Below are positions 34,714-43,913 of a DNA stretch of 64,000 nt, one piece after another. A program made the position numbers and the translations under genes. Below the pieces are notes generated by a model, which saw nothing but the letters and a program-made list of their open reading frames with translations, was not told the DNA's origin and did not search any database. Within the stretch, counting starts at the first letter, position 1. Each line of letters starts with the position of its first letter. This DNA is from SAR92 clade bacterium H231 (lineage in GTDB: Bacteria > Pseudomonadota > Gammaproteobacteria > Pseudomonadales > Porticoccaceae). The stretch is from positions 558,001 through 622,000 of the forward strand of contig JAOALC010000003.1 of the NCBI GenBank assembly GCA_025153775.1. The letters run 5' to 3'.

Positions 34714-36207
34714 ATGACAACAATACTACCCAGACCCCTGGGACTGCTGATTTTAACTGTTCTATCTATGAGCTTGGCAGCCTGCAGTCAGGACTCTGAA
34801 TATGATCTGGTGATTGCCAATGGGCGGGTTATCGACCCCGAGACTCAACTGGATGCTATTCGCCATCTGGGTATTAGAGATGGCTCTATTAGCCAAATTT
34901 CACAGCAGCCTTTGCGGGGCAATAAAACCATAGATGCCTCCGGATTAGTGGTTGCGCCGGGCTTTATTGATATTCACAGTCATACGCCAACTCTGCTGGG
35001 CCAGCAGGTGAATCTACTCGATGGTATTACTACTCAATTGGAACTGGAGGCAGGCTCTTTCCCGGTCAGCTTTTATGGCGAGCACTTTCGCGATGGTGCG
35101 CAGATTAATTATGGTTCCTCCGTGGGCCACTGGGCAGTGCGCACCAAGGTTATTGAGGGCGTAGATATGCCCTATATTTTTGCCGGCGATAAGATTTTAA
35201 CCATGGCTGGGCCCGCCTGGATGCAAGCCGCCACAGCGGCGCAAATTGAGCAGATGCGCCTGCTGCTTAACCAGGGTTTGGATAGCGGTGGTCTGGGTAT
35301 TGGTGTGCTTCTGGACTATATGACCGAGGCGGTTTCTGAGGCGGAGTTAAGCATGCTATTTGAAGTGGCGTCCGAGCGGGATGTGCCACTATTTGTCCAT
35401 GTGCGCCGGGGCTATACAGGCGACCCTGCAGGTCTGGTTGAGGTAATTGATTTGGCCTTGGAAACCGGTGCGCCGCTGTTTGTCTGTCATATTACTCACA
35501 ATGCTATGGGCGGCATTGGCGACTGGCTAGCTATGATTGATGAGGCCAATCAGGCTGGGGCCAATATCACCACCGAGACCCTGTCCTACGCTGCTGGTGG
35601 CACCAGTATCTCTGCTGATGTTTTCCGCCGCCGCGACTGGCAGGCTATTTTTGATATCAGTTACCAAGATGTGCAGTGGGTGGCTACGGGTGAGTGGTTA
35701 ACCAAAGAGACCTGGGATAAATACGCCAAAGAACAGCCCACTGGTATGGTGAATCACCATTATGTGAAGGAGGACTGGGTTGAAACTGCTCTGCAATGGC
35801 CAGGCATGATGGTTTCTACAGATGCACTGCCGGCTATAGATACCAGTATTCCCACCAACCCCAATATAGCTGGCACATTCTCTCGGCTACTGGGCCATTA
35901 TGTGCGTGAGCGCGAGGTGCTGAGCCTATCCGACGCGCTGGCCAGATCTAGCCTCTATCAGGCCCAGTGGATGGAGCAGGCATCGCCTGTATTTAAAAAC
36001 AAGGGGCGCATTCAGCGCGGTGCCGACGCAGATTTAGTGATCTTTGATGCCCAGACCATTGCGGCTAATGCAGTCTATGGTGACCCCTATCTAAAACCCA
36101 CAGGCATGCTGCATGTATTGGTAGCAGGTGAGTTGGTGGTGCAAAACGGCCTGCCCGTAGAGGGCCCTGCGCCCGGTCAAAAGTTACTGGGCTCTGTTAG
36201 CCAGTAG
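34714..36207 (+). CDS. Amidohydrolase lipoprotein, D-aminoacylase/dihydroorotase-like
   Basis: This 497-residue metal-dependent hydrolase resembles N-acyl-D-amino-acid deacylases. A lipobox LSMSLAAC (Cys near residue 24) follows a signal sequence, so it is probably anchored in the outer or inner membrane facing the periplasm. Metal ligands are seen in PGFIDIHSHTPTL and later in VHVRRGYTGDP and VCHITHNAMGG. The start at 34714 is chosen for its GAGGCG site and the signal peptide; a longer frame overlaps puuD. The substrate is unknown. Confidence 0.85.
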   Translation: MTTILPRPLGLLILTVLSMSLAACSQDSEYDLVIANGRVIDPETQLDAIRHLGIRDGSISQISQQPLRGNKTIDASGLVVAPGFIDIHSHTPTLLGQQVNLLDGITTQLELEAGSFPVSFYGEHFRDGAQINYGSSVGHWAVRTKVIEGVDMPYIFAGDKILTMAGPAWMQAATAAQIEQMRLLLNQGLDSGGLGIGVLLDYMTEAVSEAELSMLFEVASERDVPLFVHVRRGYTGDPAGLVEVIDLALETGAPLFVCHITHNAMGGIGDWLAMIDEANQAGANITTETLSYAAGGTSISADVFRRRDWQAIFDISYQDVQWVATGEWLTKETWDKYAKEQPTGMVNHHYVKEDWVETALQWPGMMVSTDALPAIDTSIPTNPNIAGTFSRLLGHYVREREVLSLSDALARSSLYQAQWMEQASPVFKNKGRIQRGADADLVIFDAQTIAANAVYGDPYLKPTGMLHVLVAGELVVQNGLPVEGPAPGQKLLGSVSQ

Positions 36208-36753
36208 CTATTTCTCAGTATGAGTTGTCTCTTGCGCCGGCATTATAATAAGGCGCTCGCCAGAGGAGCTCTCAATTATCAAATCGCTGTTGCTCGGTTT
36301 GCTCAATGGCTCACCCACCTGAACTGCAATCGCAAACACTCGGTTCTTTATCTGGCCCTGGGGGTCCAGCACCTCTGCAAAAACGGTGAGGTAATATTTA
36401 CCCGCGTCTTCAGCGCTGAGAGTTTGCTGGATGCTGTAGTTCTGATCGGCAGCCAGAGAGAATTCATAGTCTCTGGTGGCGGGCTCTGCAATAAGGCCCC
36501 TGTCTGCGCGCAATTTTATTGCCAGCTGACCAGAAACATGGGGCAGCCTAAAACTCAGATCAACAGTTTGTTTCTCACCTATATCTAGGGGCCCTTTAAA
36601 ATTATGCTGGAAATCGATGGCGGCGCCAGGCTTTAAATATTTGGCTATGCTGCTCTTTTCACTGTTGCTGTCGGCAGTAGCAGTGGTGCCGCTATCGCAG
36701 GCGCCAAGCAGCAGGCTAATTAATAAAATGCTTATATGGGTAATCTGTTTCAT
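36208..36753 (-). CDS. Small lipoprotein of unknown function
   Basis: This is a 181-residue protein starting MKQITHISILLISLLLGACDS, with a clear lipobox (LLGAC). The mature part is mostly beta strand (DIGEKQTVDLSFRLPHVSGQ, EDAGKYYLTVFAEVLDPQGQ) and has no known catalytic motif. It overlaps no gene. It is convergent with the amidohydrolase and directly downstream of the metalloprotease-like lipoprotein gene, which ends four bases before the longer frame. The two are probably one operon, and this one may be an accessory or inhibitor of the larger protein. That is only a guess. Confidence 0.75.
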   Translation of the reverse strand: MKQITHISILLISLLLGACDSGTTATADSNSEKSSIAKYLKPGAAIDFQHNFKGPLDIGEKQTVDLSFRLPHVSGQLAIKLRADRGLIAEPATRDYEFSLAADQNYSIQQTLSAEDAGKYYLTVFAEVLDPQGQIKNRVFAIAVQVGEPLSKPSNSDLIIESSSGERLIIMPAQETTHTEK

Positions 36754-36771
36754 AGTTATCTCTGCCAATCT

Positions 36772-38958
36772 CTAGTTACTGATCTGGAAGTCGAAGCAGT
36801 AATCTCCGGCGTCGTCGGTTTCATCTATATTGTTCCAATCATTAAACACCAGTACATGGGTACCGGTGGTCTCAAAATTCAGACTGGCATTTTCTGAGCC
36901 TATCACACCGGACTCAGCCACATGAAGCTGGATGCCTGACTGATATATATAGAAATCTGGATCAGAGGCAGTGGCTCCACCCACCTCAGTGGCGCTAAAG
37001 TTATAGGTACCAGCTGCTGGTATCTGAAACTCAACAAAAGACTGGGTGCCCAGTTTATTGTAGTAGCCCGCATCATCCACAGAACAGAGTTGAATGGCAC
37101 TGCCACCCACATTGGCAACCTTGTAGACAGGCAGTGCCGATGCTATATCGCCATCATTGGTCTCGTTTAGGCCATTGGGGCCAGTCCCAGAAATGGTTTG
37201 ACCTGATAGCAATGAAACCAACTGGTCTGCGGCACTGGGTTCAAGGGTCTTTAAATGATCGGTAAAAGAGAAGATGCTGGTAAAGTAGGTGCCGGCGCTG
37301 TAGACGCTGTCGGTCAATGTATTGTAAATGGGTCCCAAGCCCAGGGACAGCGAGTCTGCGCCGTCATCGCCGCTGTCATAGATATCGTATAGCACCGACT
37401 GCACCGATCCCTCGTTAAACCAACCGGTCCCCGTATAGGTATTTCGCTCAACACTGAATTCGAAGCCATTGCCCTGATCTAGCCCGGAGCTATCGCGGTA
37501 AAAGGGGTCGTCCGTGATCATGGCTGATAGCGCATTACCCCATCCCTCGCCAAAGGCGACGCGCATATCCAATTGCTCAGAGAGGCTGTGGCCGCCGCCA
37601 ATAGAATCCGCTCGCGATAGCTGGTCTTCAAAATAATGACCCCATTCATGAATCACCACATGACGATCGTATTCATCGCTATCGGTATCTGCCGCACCCA
37701 GAATATAGATCTTGCCGCCGAAGTAAAAAGAGGTGCCTATATCTCCGTCGGTTAGATTGCCATCGGCGGGGTTATTTTTCTCGCTCCAGCGAACCTCTAG
37801 CGCTGGGAAATCAAGATTGGAGTCTACGGCCGCGAATTTTTGCAATGTGTCATACAGTGCATCCAAAATGGCAAAAGGCGCTGCAGTGCGGCTGGATGAG
37901 TAGCTGCTGCCATCCCAGCCGGAGGGCATATTGAAGTTGATGTTGCTGTCTGTAGAGCCGGCGTTAAAAAGGTCGCCCTGCACAGCGTAAAGCGCATTGG
38001 ATAGGGTATTGTCAGTGACCTTGACATCCCAGGTAACACCTGTGGTTTGCAATAGCTTGGCCAATACTCTCACTCGCATAGAAGTGTTGGAGTCAACCCT
38101 GAGGTCATAACGACCCTGGCTATCTGTGAGAGTAGACAGCAGTACATTGCTCGACTCATCTACGGCCTCCACCACAAGGCCTCTCGCTGGGGCCTGTTGG
38201 ATATTAGAGTAATCCAGACCAATCCGCGAAGCTGCAAAGGGCACCAGATCGAAGGTAATAATGCCACTCACAGACACTTTCTCATCGCTGACATTGATGG
38301 TCACAGAATCCGTGGCTGTGGCGCCCTGGTTATCGGCCACGGTTAAACTAAATTCCAGCAAACCGCCAATATCCGGCGTAGTAAAAGTTGCTGTCGCAGT
38401 ATCAGCGTCGGTCAAGCTAACGGTTTCACCAGAGGTTTGTGCCCAGCTATAGCTTGCAATAGAGCCGTCGCTGTCAGTTGCGGTGCCGTTGAGAATGACT
38501 TGACTGGAAATAGCCACAGTCTGATTGACTCCAGCATCTGCTGTTGGCGAATTATTGGCGGGCAGACTAACGCTTACAGAGACTGAGTCGGTGGCTTCTG
38601 CACCATCGTTGTCAGTCACTCTCAGCTCAAATTCTAGCCTGGTCTCCACAGCTGGGGCAGTGAAGGAGGTACTGGCAGTGTCATCCGAGCCTAAGGTCAC
38701 CGTCTCTCCACTGGTCTGAGTCCAGAGATAGGAAGCTATAGAGCCATCAGAGTCACTACCAGAGCCACTGAGATTGACCTCTTCTGATGCCAACACCTGC
38801 TGATCCGCCCCCGCATTGGCTGAGGGAGCAGAGTTGGCCGGTGGTGCGGTTGGCACCGGATTAAAGGTATTGCCGCCACCGCCACCACCTCCGCCACAGG
38901 CGGTTAAAACCAAGCTGAAGATAAGGGGTAGCAGTCGATAGTCTGAGAAATTTTTCAT
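36772..38958 (-). CDS. Surface lipoprotein with PKD-like repeats and HEWGH metalloprotease domain
   Basis: This 728-residue protein begins with a signal peptide and lipobox LTAC (Cys21), followed by a run of glycines typical of exported marine lipoproteins. Two PKD/REJ-like domains lie at about 44-131 and 136-225. Both contain the paired SGSDSDGSIASYLWTQTSGE-type pattern. A regulatory beta domain follows (228-320). The core region has HEWGH (437-441) with a possible third ligand E471 in GEGWG, as in gluzincin-like peptidases. A beta-rich C-terminal domain ends the protein. It probably degrades protein at the cell surface. Its exact family is not recognised. Confidence 0.8.
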   Translation of the reverse strand: MKNFSDYRLLPLIFSLVLTACGGGGGGGGNTFNPVPTAPPANSAPSANAGADQQVLASEEVNLSGSGSDSDGSIASYLWTQTSGETVTLGSDDTASTSFTAPAVETRLEFELRVTDNDGAEATDSVSVSVSLPANNSPTADAGVNQTVAISSQVILNGTATDSDGSIASYSWAQTSGETVSLTDADTATATFTTPDIGGLLEFSLTVADNQGATATDSVTINVSDEKVSVSGIITFDLVPFAASRIGLDYSNIQQAPARGLVVEAVDESSNVLLSTLTDSQGRYDLRVDSNTSMRVRVLAKLLQTTGVTWDVKVTDNTLSNALYAVQGDLFNAGSTDSNINFNMPSGWDGSSYSSSRTAAPFAILDALYDTLQKFAAVDSNLDFPALEVRWSEKNNPADGNLTDGDIGTSFYFGGKIYILGAADTDSDEYDRHVVIHEWGHYFEDQLSRADSIGGGHSLSEQLDMRVAFGEGWGNALSAMITDDPFYRDSSGLDQGNGFEFSVERNTYTGTGWFNEGSVQSVLYDIYDSGDDGADSLSLGLGPIYNTLTDSVYSAGTYFTSIFSFTDHLKTLEPSAADQLVSLLSGQTISGTGPNGLNETNDGDIASALPVYKVANVGGSAIQLCSVDDAGYYNKLGTQSFVEFQIPAAGTYNFSATEVGGATASDPDFYIYQSGIQLHVAESGVIGSENASLNFETTGTHVLVFNDWNNIDETDDAGDYCFDFQISN

Positions 38959-39151
38959 AATATTTTTATAATTAAAATTTGAGCCCTGCTAAGGGTACGA
39001 GAATCTCTAGTTTCTAGACTATACAGGCGCGGATTGATTTGTGCACTAGGGTGGTTTTGGGATGGTTTGTGAACCTCTTTTCGGTTCAAGTCCCGGTTGG
39101 AATTCAAAGGGATAGATGGCCTGTGCAGCCGACTTTGTTTCGAAGTATAAA
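38959..39151. other. Intergenic region with no recognised gene
   Basis: These bases lie upstream of the metalloprotease-like gene and downstream of tRNA-Leu. They hold a T-loop-like GGTTCAAGTCC stretch near 39083-39093, but it does not form a proper T arm. I see no open reading frame worth calling. Confidence 0.5.
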
Positions 39152-39238
39152 TGGTGCCCAGGAGAGGACTTGAACCTCCACCCCCTTGCGAGGACCAGCA
39201 CCTGAAGCTGGCGTGTCTACCAATTTCACCACCTGGGC
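39152..39238 (-). tRNA. tRNA-Leu (anticodon CAG)
   Basis: The reverse strand gives an 87-base class II tRNA with an encoded CCA end (39154-39152). It has a 7-bp acceptor stem GCCCAGG/CCTGGGC and a D arm with GGTAGAC. The anticodon loop is TTCAGGT, with anticodon CAG at 39204-39202. A long variable arm (TCCTCGCAAGGGGGT) and the T loop TTCAAGT complete it. It reads CUG leucine codons. No integrase or att duplication is nearby. Confidence 0.97.
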
Positions 39239-39505
39239 ATTTCTTGGATTTACTGAGTTGCGAGTTGCTCTGCGAAACAGGGAGCGCACTATAGGTACAG
39301 CTGGGTTTATTGTCAATTACATGGCATCAAAATAACGTTTTTGTGACCTGATCTAGCCCTTGAGAGAAAATTTTTGCCAGTATTATCTGGTCATAGGTGT
39401 GTTTGTCGAAGTAACTCAGTGGGAGCAATCAGCAGTTGAGTAACCAGTAGTGGCATTGGGATGTTATGACAACCTGTAACTAAACTACGGATAAGGATAT
39501 TACTT

Positions 39506-39826
39506 ATGGGAATTCTACTGAAACGAATAGTTTTAATTTTTACTACAGCTGTCGCTTTTTCAACCATTGTCCTGGCGGTGGCCGAACCTGCGGATGAAAC
39601 GCGTTCGCTGGCGATTACGGCGGATTACCAGCCGGTGAATGTCAACAAAGCCTCTGCGGCTCGAATTGCTGCTGCAATGAAGGGGGTGGGATTAAAAACC
39701 GCCAAAGCTATTGTGGCCTATCGCAAGGCTAATGGACCATTTAAGACCATCAATGAATTGACTGAGGTGAAGGGCATTGGCGTCGCCACTCTGCGTAAAA
39801 ATGAGCGTGTAATTGCGCTCGAATAA
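39506..39826 (+). CDS. ComEA-like helix-hairpin-helix protein
   Basis: This is a 106-residue secreted or membrane-tethered protein. A signal sequence (MGILLKRIVLIFTTAVAFST) is followed by two HhH motifs at about 46-104: VNVNKASAARIAAAMKGVGL and INELTEVKGIGVATLRKN. ComEA-type proteins bind incoming DNA in the periplasm during natural transformation. Short versions like this are common outside complete competence systems. The ATG has an AAGGAT site. A rho-independent terminator follows. Confidence 0.88.
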   Translation: MGILLKRIVLIFTTAVAFSTIVLAVAEPADETRSLAITADYQPVNVNKASAARIAAAMKGVGLKTAKAIVAYRKANGPFKTINELTEVKGIGVATLRKNERVIALE

Positions 39827-39851
39827 TATAAACTTAGTGCTTACAGCGCTG

Positions 39852-39883
39852 AAAAACCGGTTGCCTGTGCATCCGGTTTTTTT
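39852..39883 (+). terminator. Rho-independent terminator after comEA-like gene
   Basis: The stem AAAAACCGG (39852-39860) pairs with CCGGTTTTT from 39873, with a 12-base loop and a T7 run. It ends the ComEA-like transcript before the SLC13 gene. Confidence 0.85.
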
Positions 39884-39927
39884 ATGGACCAGCAATTATC
39901 CAAATAACAGCAAGCAGTGATATCTCT

Positions 39928-41697
39928 ATGAGCTTAGATGCAATTATCACCCTAGGTATTTTGATGGCTTTTTTAGCCACCGCGCTCAGTGGTCGGCTGG
40001 CGGTCGATTTTGCGCTTGCAGCGGCGATGACGGCGCTTATGTTGTTTGGAGTGCTGTTGCCCGAGGAGGCTTTGCAGGGGTTTTCCAACCCGGCTATCTA
40101 CATTATTGCCTGTTTTTATATAGTGTCTGCAGCACTCAAAGAGAGTGGTGCGCTGCACTGGTTGATTATGAAATGGCTGGGCCGCAGTGCAAAGCCTGGC
40201 AGGGCGCTGCCCAGGGTTATGTTACCCGTGGCATTTATCAGTTCGATTATTAGCAATACGCCTGTGGTGGCTATTTTTATACCGCTGCTGCAAGACTGGG
40301 CTAAGCGCCATGATGTGTCGGTCTCCAAGTTTCTAATTCCTTTGAGTTATGCCTCTATTCTGGGGGGCACCTGCACCTTAATTGGCACTAGCACCAATAT
40401 TCTGGTGGTGGGCATGCTGCAGGGCACGGCTGAGGCTGAGAGCCTGCATCTGTTTAGTCCCGCGCTGATAGGTGTACCGCTTATTTTTATTGGGCTGGCC
40501 TATTTTGTATTTATAGGCCATCGCCTATTACCCTCGCGAATGGGTGTGGCGGAATCTGGAGCTGAGGCCAGAGAATACGCAGTTGGTATGCGTGTTGTGC
40601 CAGGTGGGGCTCTGTCTGGTGTCAGTATCGCCGATGCGGGGCTGCGCCATTTACAGCATAGTTTTCTATCCGAAATTCAGTCTGAGGGGCATATTATCCC
40701 AGCGGTAGGGCCCGAGGAGATTCTCAGTGATAACGACGTACTGATATTTGTGGGTCAACCAGAGGCAGTTACTGAGTTGCGACAGTTTCCTGGCCTTGCT
40801 GCTGCGGAGGGCGAAGTTTTTAAGCTGGATGCACCCTACAGTTCAAGAGCACTGTTTGAGGCGGTGGTGGCACCTGTATCCAATATGGTAGGTAGATCGA
40901 TCAAAGCCTCGGGATTTCGCACTCAGTTTGGGGCAGCTATTTTGTCGGTGTCGCGCAATGGCCAGAGAATTAATCAAAAGGTGGGTAGCATTGTGCTGCG
41001 CGCCGGTGACACCCTATTGCTGGAGGCGGCGCGGGGCTTTGTTAGCCGCCACCGCTACAGCCGCGATTTCCTGCTCCTGAGTCGCCTGGATGATGTGACT
41101 ATTCCCAATTTCGATAAGGCACCCACTGCTCTGATGTTGCTGGGGCTGTTTATCCTGGCTGTGGTAACCGGGCTTGTGCCTCTGGTTGTGGCCTCTCTGC
41201 TGCTTGTAGCTGCACTGGCTTTTAGTCGCTGTATCTCATTGGAGTTTGCCCAGCGCAGTATTGATATGCGGGTGTTGCTGGCTATTGGCGCATCACTATC
41301 CCTGGGACTAGCTATTCAGAAGACTGGGCTGGCGGATATTGCCGCTTTGGGCATTATATCCATGGCGGGCGAGAATCCGTTTATCAGTCTAGTCTTACTC
41401 TATTTGGCCACTGTATTGGCGACGGAGCTTATTACCAACAACGCTGCGGCTGTTCTGATGTTCCCCCTGGCTCAGGTATTGAGCACGCAACTGGATGTCA
41501 GCCTGTTACCCTTTGTAATGACTATCATGTTTGGTGCCTCGGCCAGTTTTCTGACGCCCGTTGGCTATCAGACTAACCTGATGGTGCAGGGCCCGGGGGG
41601 TTATCGTTTCAGTGACTTTTTTAAGGTCGGGATACTGCTGAGTATTTTGGTGGGAGTCACTGTTGTCAGTACTGTGCCGCTGGTCTGGCAATTTTAG
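39928..41697 (+). CDS. SLC13/DASS-type transporter with RCK_C domains
   Basis: This 589-residue inner-membrane permease has an N-terminal membrane block (about 1-190), two cytosolic TrkA-C/RCK_C-type domains (about 205-390) and a C-terminal membrane block. Signature hairpins are ISSIISNTPVVAIFIPLL and, in the second half, ATELITNNAAAVLMFPLAQV. TSTNILVVGMLQG lies in the substrate region. Such proteins carry sulfate, dicarboxylates or other anions with sodium. A sulfate or anion role is plausible, but the substrate cannot be read. It stands alone. Confidence 0.88.
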   Translation: MSLDAIITLGILMAFLATALSGRLAVDFALAAAMTALMLFGVLLPEEALQGFSNPAIYIIACFYIVSAALKESGALHWLIMKWLGRSAKPGRALPRVMLPVAFISSIISNTPVVAIFIPLLQDWAKRHDVSVSKFLIPLSYASILGGTCTLIGTSTNILVVGMLQGTAEAESLHLFSPALIGVPLIFIGLAYFVFIGHRLLPSRMGVAESGAEAREYAVGMRVVPGGALSGVSIADAGLRHLQHSFLSEIQSEGHIIPAVGPEEILSDNDVLIFVGQPEAVTELRQFPGLAAAEGEVFKLDAPYSSRALFEAVVAPVSNMVGRSIKASGFRTQFGAAILSVSRNGQRINQKVGSIVLRAGDTLLLEAARGFVSRHRYSRDFLLLSRLDDVTIPNFDKAPTALMLLGLFILAVVTGLVPLVVASLLLVAALAFSRCISLEFAQRSIDMRVLLAIGASLSLGLAIQKTGLADIAALGIISMAGENPFISLVLLYLATVLATELITNNAAAVLMFPLAQVLSTQLDVSLLPFVMTIMFGASASFLTPVGYQTNLMVQGPGGYRFSDFFKVGILLSILVGVTVVSTVPLVWQF

Positions 41698-41816
41698 CTA
41701 GATATGCGCGACAGAATTCAATTCTAGGCTCATGTTGCTGTTATTTACCCTCGCCAAGTATGAGATAATATGCGATTACATATAATTTTAATTACCCACC
41801 AGGAGCTGTTGCACCA

Positions 41817-43190
41817 ATGACCAAACTCACCTGTTTTAAGGCCTATGATATCCGCGGACAACTGGGGACTGAGTTAGATGAAGATATTGCCTATCGTATT
41901 GGCCGAGCCTATGGGGAGTTTTTACAGCCTAAAAATGTGGTCTTAGGTGGCGATATCCGCCTGAGCAGTGAGGCGCTAAAGATGGCGCTGAGCAAGGGTA
42001 TCAGGGATGCTGGCGCCAATGTTATTGACATAGGTATGGTGGGTACTGAGGAGGTTTACTTTGCTACCTCCCATCTCAATGCTGATGGAGGCATTGAAGT
42101 AACCGCCAGCCATAATCCCATTGACTATAACGGCATGAAACCTATACGCGAGGGCTCTAGACCCATTAGCTCGGACACCGGGCTTTTGGATATCCAAAAA
42201 CTTGCCGAGGCTAATAATTTTGCGGCTGTGGATCAACAGAATCGCGGTGGCTATGCCAAGCAGTCGATTCTTGATGACTATCTGGATCATCTGTTTGGTT
42301 ATGTAGACCTGGCCAATATTTCACCGATTAAATTGGTAATGAATGCGGGTAATGGTGCCGCTGGGCACGTGGTAGATGCGCTGGTAGAGAGATTTCAGCA
42401 TTTAAATGTGCCCATAGAGATCGTTGCCATTAACAATGAGCCCGATGGCACCTTCCCCAACGGTATCCCCAATCCTATTCTCCATGAAAATCGCGCGCCC
42501 ACCATTGAGGCGGTTCTGGAGCATGGGGCTGATATGGGCATAGCCTGGGATGGCGATTTTGATCGCTGTTTTCTGGTGGATGAGTTGGGTAACTTTATCG
42601 AAGGCTACTACATTGTCGGCCTGTTGGCAGAGGCCTTTTTACTCAAGAACCCCGGCGCTAAAATAGTCCATGACCCGCGTCTAACCTGGAATACAGTGGA
42701 TGTGGTCGAACAGGGCGGCGGTGAGGCTATTCTGTCTAAAACCGGTCATGCTTTTATTAAGGAGCGCATGCGTTTAGAAGATGCTGTGTATGGGGGTGAA
42801 ATGAGTGCTCACCATTACTTTAGAGACTTTTTCTACTGCGATAGCGGCATGATTCCCTGGCTGCTGGTGATGGAGTTGGTAAGCAGCAGTGGCAAGCCGC
42901 TCTCACAGCTGGTTGAGGCTATGGTTGAAGCCTATCCCTCCCCAGGAGAAATCAACCGCAAAATCGCTGACCCGGGTGCCGCCATTGAAAGAGTGCGCCA
43001 ACATTATGAGTCAGAGTCTATACTGATAGATACTACTGACGGTATCTCTATGGAGTTTGCCGACTGGCGTTTTAACCTTCGTATGAGCAATACAGAGCCA
43101 GTAGTGAGATTAAATTTGGAAACCAGGGGCGACAAAAAGCTGTTGGCTGAGCGTCAGTCAGAGCTGCTTTCATTGATGGAATCTGTATAA
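41817..43190 (+). CDS. manB: Phosphomannomutase/phosphoglucomutase
   Basis: This 457-residue enzyme interconverts mannose-6-phosphate and mannose-1-phosphate. Catalytic Ser98 lies in [17 protein letters not shown]. The metal-binding loop is [10 protein letters not shown], the sugar-binding loop [10 protein letters not shown], and the phosphate-binding loop [12 protein letters not shown]. It resembles E. coli CpsG in length and N-terminus ([20 protein letters not shown]). With manC at the far end of the window it makes GDP-mannose for the polysaccharide. AGGAG precedes the start. Confidence 0.95.
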   Translation: MTKLTCFKAYDIRGQLGTELDEDIAYRIGRAYGEFLQPKNVVLGGDIRLSSEALKMALSKGIRDAGANVIDIGMVGTEEVYFATSHLNADGGIEVTASHNPIDYNGMKPIREGSRPISSDTGLLDIQKLAEANNFAAVDQQNRGGYAKQSILDDYLDHLFGYVDLANISPIKLVMNAGNGAAGHVVDALVERFQHLNVPIEIVAINNEPDGTFPNGIPNPILHENRAPTIEAVLEHGADMGIAWDGDFDRCFLVDELGNFIEGYYIVGLLAEAFLLKNPGAKIVHDPRLTWNTVDVVEQGGGEAILSKTGHAFIKERMRLEDAVYGGEMSAHHYFRDFFYCDSGMIPWLLVMELVSSSGKPLSQLVEAMVEAYPSPGEINRKIADPGAAIERVRQHYESESILIDTTDGISMEFADWRFNLRMSNTEPVVRLNLETRGDKKLLAERQSELLSLMESV

Positions 43191-43236
43191 TTTCGCTCTG
43201 CGACAGACGCCTCCTAATTTTACAGGATACTAACTT

Positions 43237-43752
43237 ATGGATAGATGGTTTTTACTTCAGACCAAATCGCGACAGGAAAGTCGCGCTGTTGAAAATTTAG
43301 AAAGGCAGGGGATTGATTCGTTTTGTCCGCGCATCAATATAGAGAAAATATTGCGGGGGCGGCGTGTCGTGGTAGATGAGGCCCTATTTCCCGGTTATCT
43401 GTTTGTCAGCTTTAATCAACAATCTGTCTCAGCTACCTCGGTGCGCTCCACCAGAGGGGTAAGCAATTTTGTTTCCTGTGCCGGGGCCCCGGTATTGGTG
43501 CCCCTTGAGCTGATAGAGAGTTTGAAGCAGCGAGAGGCAGAGCAAAGTAAAATGGCTGAAATTGCCGGTGCGCTCAAGGCCGGTGACAGCTTGGAGATAC
43601 TCGAGGGCCCATTCAGGGGTCTCAATGCGGTTTTTTCTCAGCCTGATGGCGATAGTCGAGCCATTGTGTTGATTAACCTACTCAATCAAAAGGTCAAGGC
43701 GGTGTTGTCATTTACCAGCCTCCAGAAGTTAGACTCTGTGCCCGCAGCATAG
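43237..43752 (+). CDS. rfaH: RfaH-type NusG paralogue, transcription antiterminator
   Basis: This is a 171-residue protein with an N-terminal NGN domain (MDRWFLLQTKSRQESRAVEN, ALFPGYLFVSF) and a C-terminal KOW-type domain (about 118-165, GDSLEILEGPFRGLNAVF). RfaH loads onto RNA polymerase at ops sites and lets it read through long surface-polysaccharide operons. It lies just upstream of the exopolysaccharide export genes. An ops-like site is found at 61236-61247. It could be a dedicated, operon-specific NusG relative rather than a strict RfaH orthologue. Confidence 0.88.
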   Translation: MDRWFLLQTKSRQESRAVENLERQGIDSFCPRINIEKILRGRRVVVDEALFPGYLFVSFNQQSVSATSVRSTRGVSNFVSCAGAPVLVPLELIESLKQREAEQSKMAEIAGALKAGDSLEILEGPFRGLNAVFSQPDGDSRAIVLINLLNQKVKAVLSFTSLQKLDSVPAA

Positions 43753-43795
43753 CGACCCAGACAAAAGCAAAAATACTCTCAGTTTAAGCCACAGA

Positions 43796-43852
43796 TAAAA
43801 CCACGTAGCTGGTTTTAGGTGCTAAAGTATATCTAAAGTTTAGCTAAACTTT
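43796..43852. promoter_or_regulatory. Paired palindromes upstream of the export/rml operon
   Basis: TAAAACCA (43796-43803) and TGGTTTTA (43810-43817) form an 8-bp inverted repeat, perhaps a weak terminator for rfaH. AAAGTTTAGCTAAACTTT (43835-43852) is an 18-base perfect palindrome that overlaps a possible -10 region (TATATC, 43828-43833). It is a good operator candidate. A GCCCC/GGGGC hairpin at 43872-43894 lies in the leader just before the AAGGAG site of the first SLBB gene. Confidence 0.5.
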
Positions 43853-43913
43853 GGCGAAAGTATTGAAGCGCGCCCCGTCTATGGACGATGGGGCTAATGA
43901 CAAGGAGCCGTAA

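Noticed and set aside
39083-39093. GGTTCAAGTCC resembling a tRNA T loop near tRNA-Leu
   Set aside because: The flanking bases do not pair into a T stem, and no acceptor, D or anticodon arm can be placed. At most it is a relic.
39152-39238. tRNA-Leu as an integration site for a mobile island
   Set aside because: No integrase gene and no duplicated tRNA 3' end within the window.
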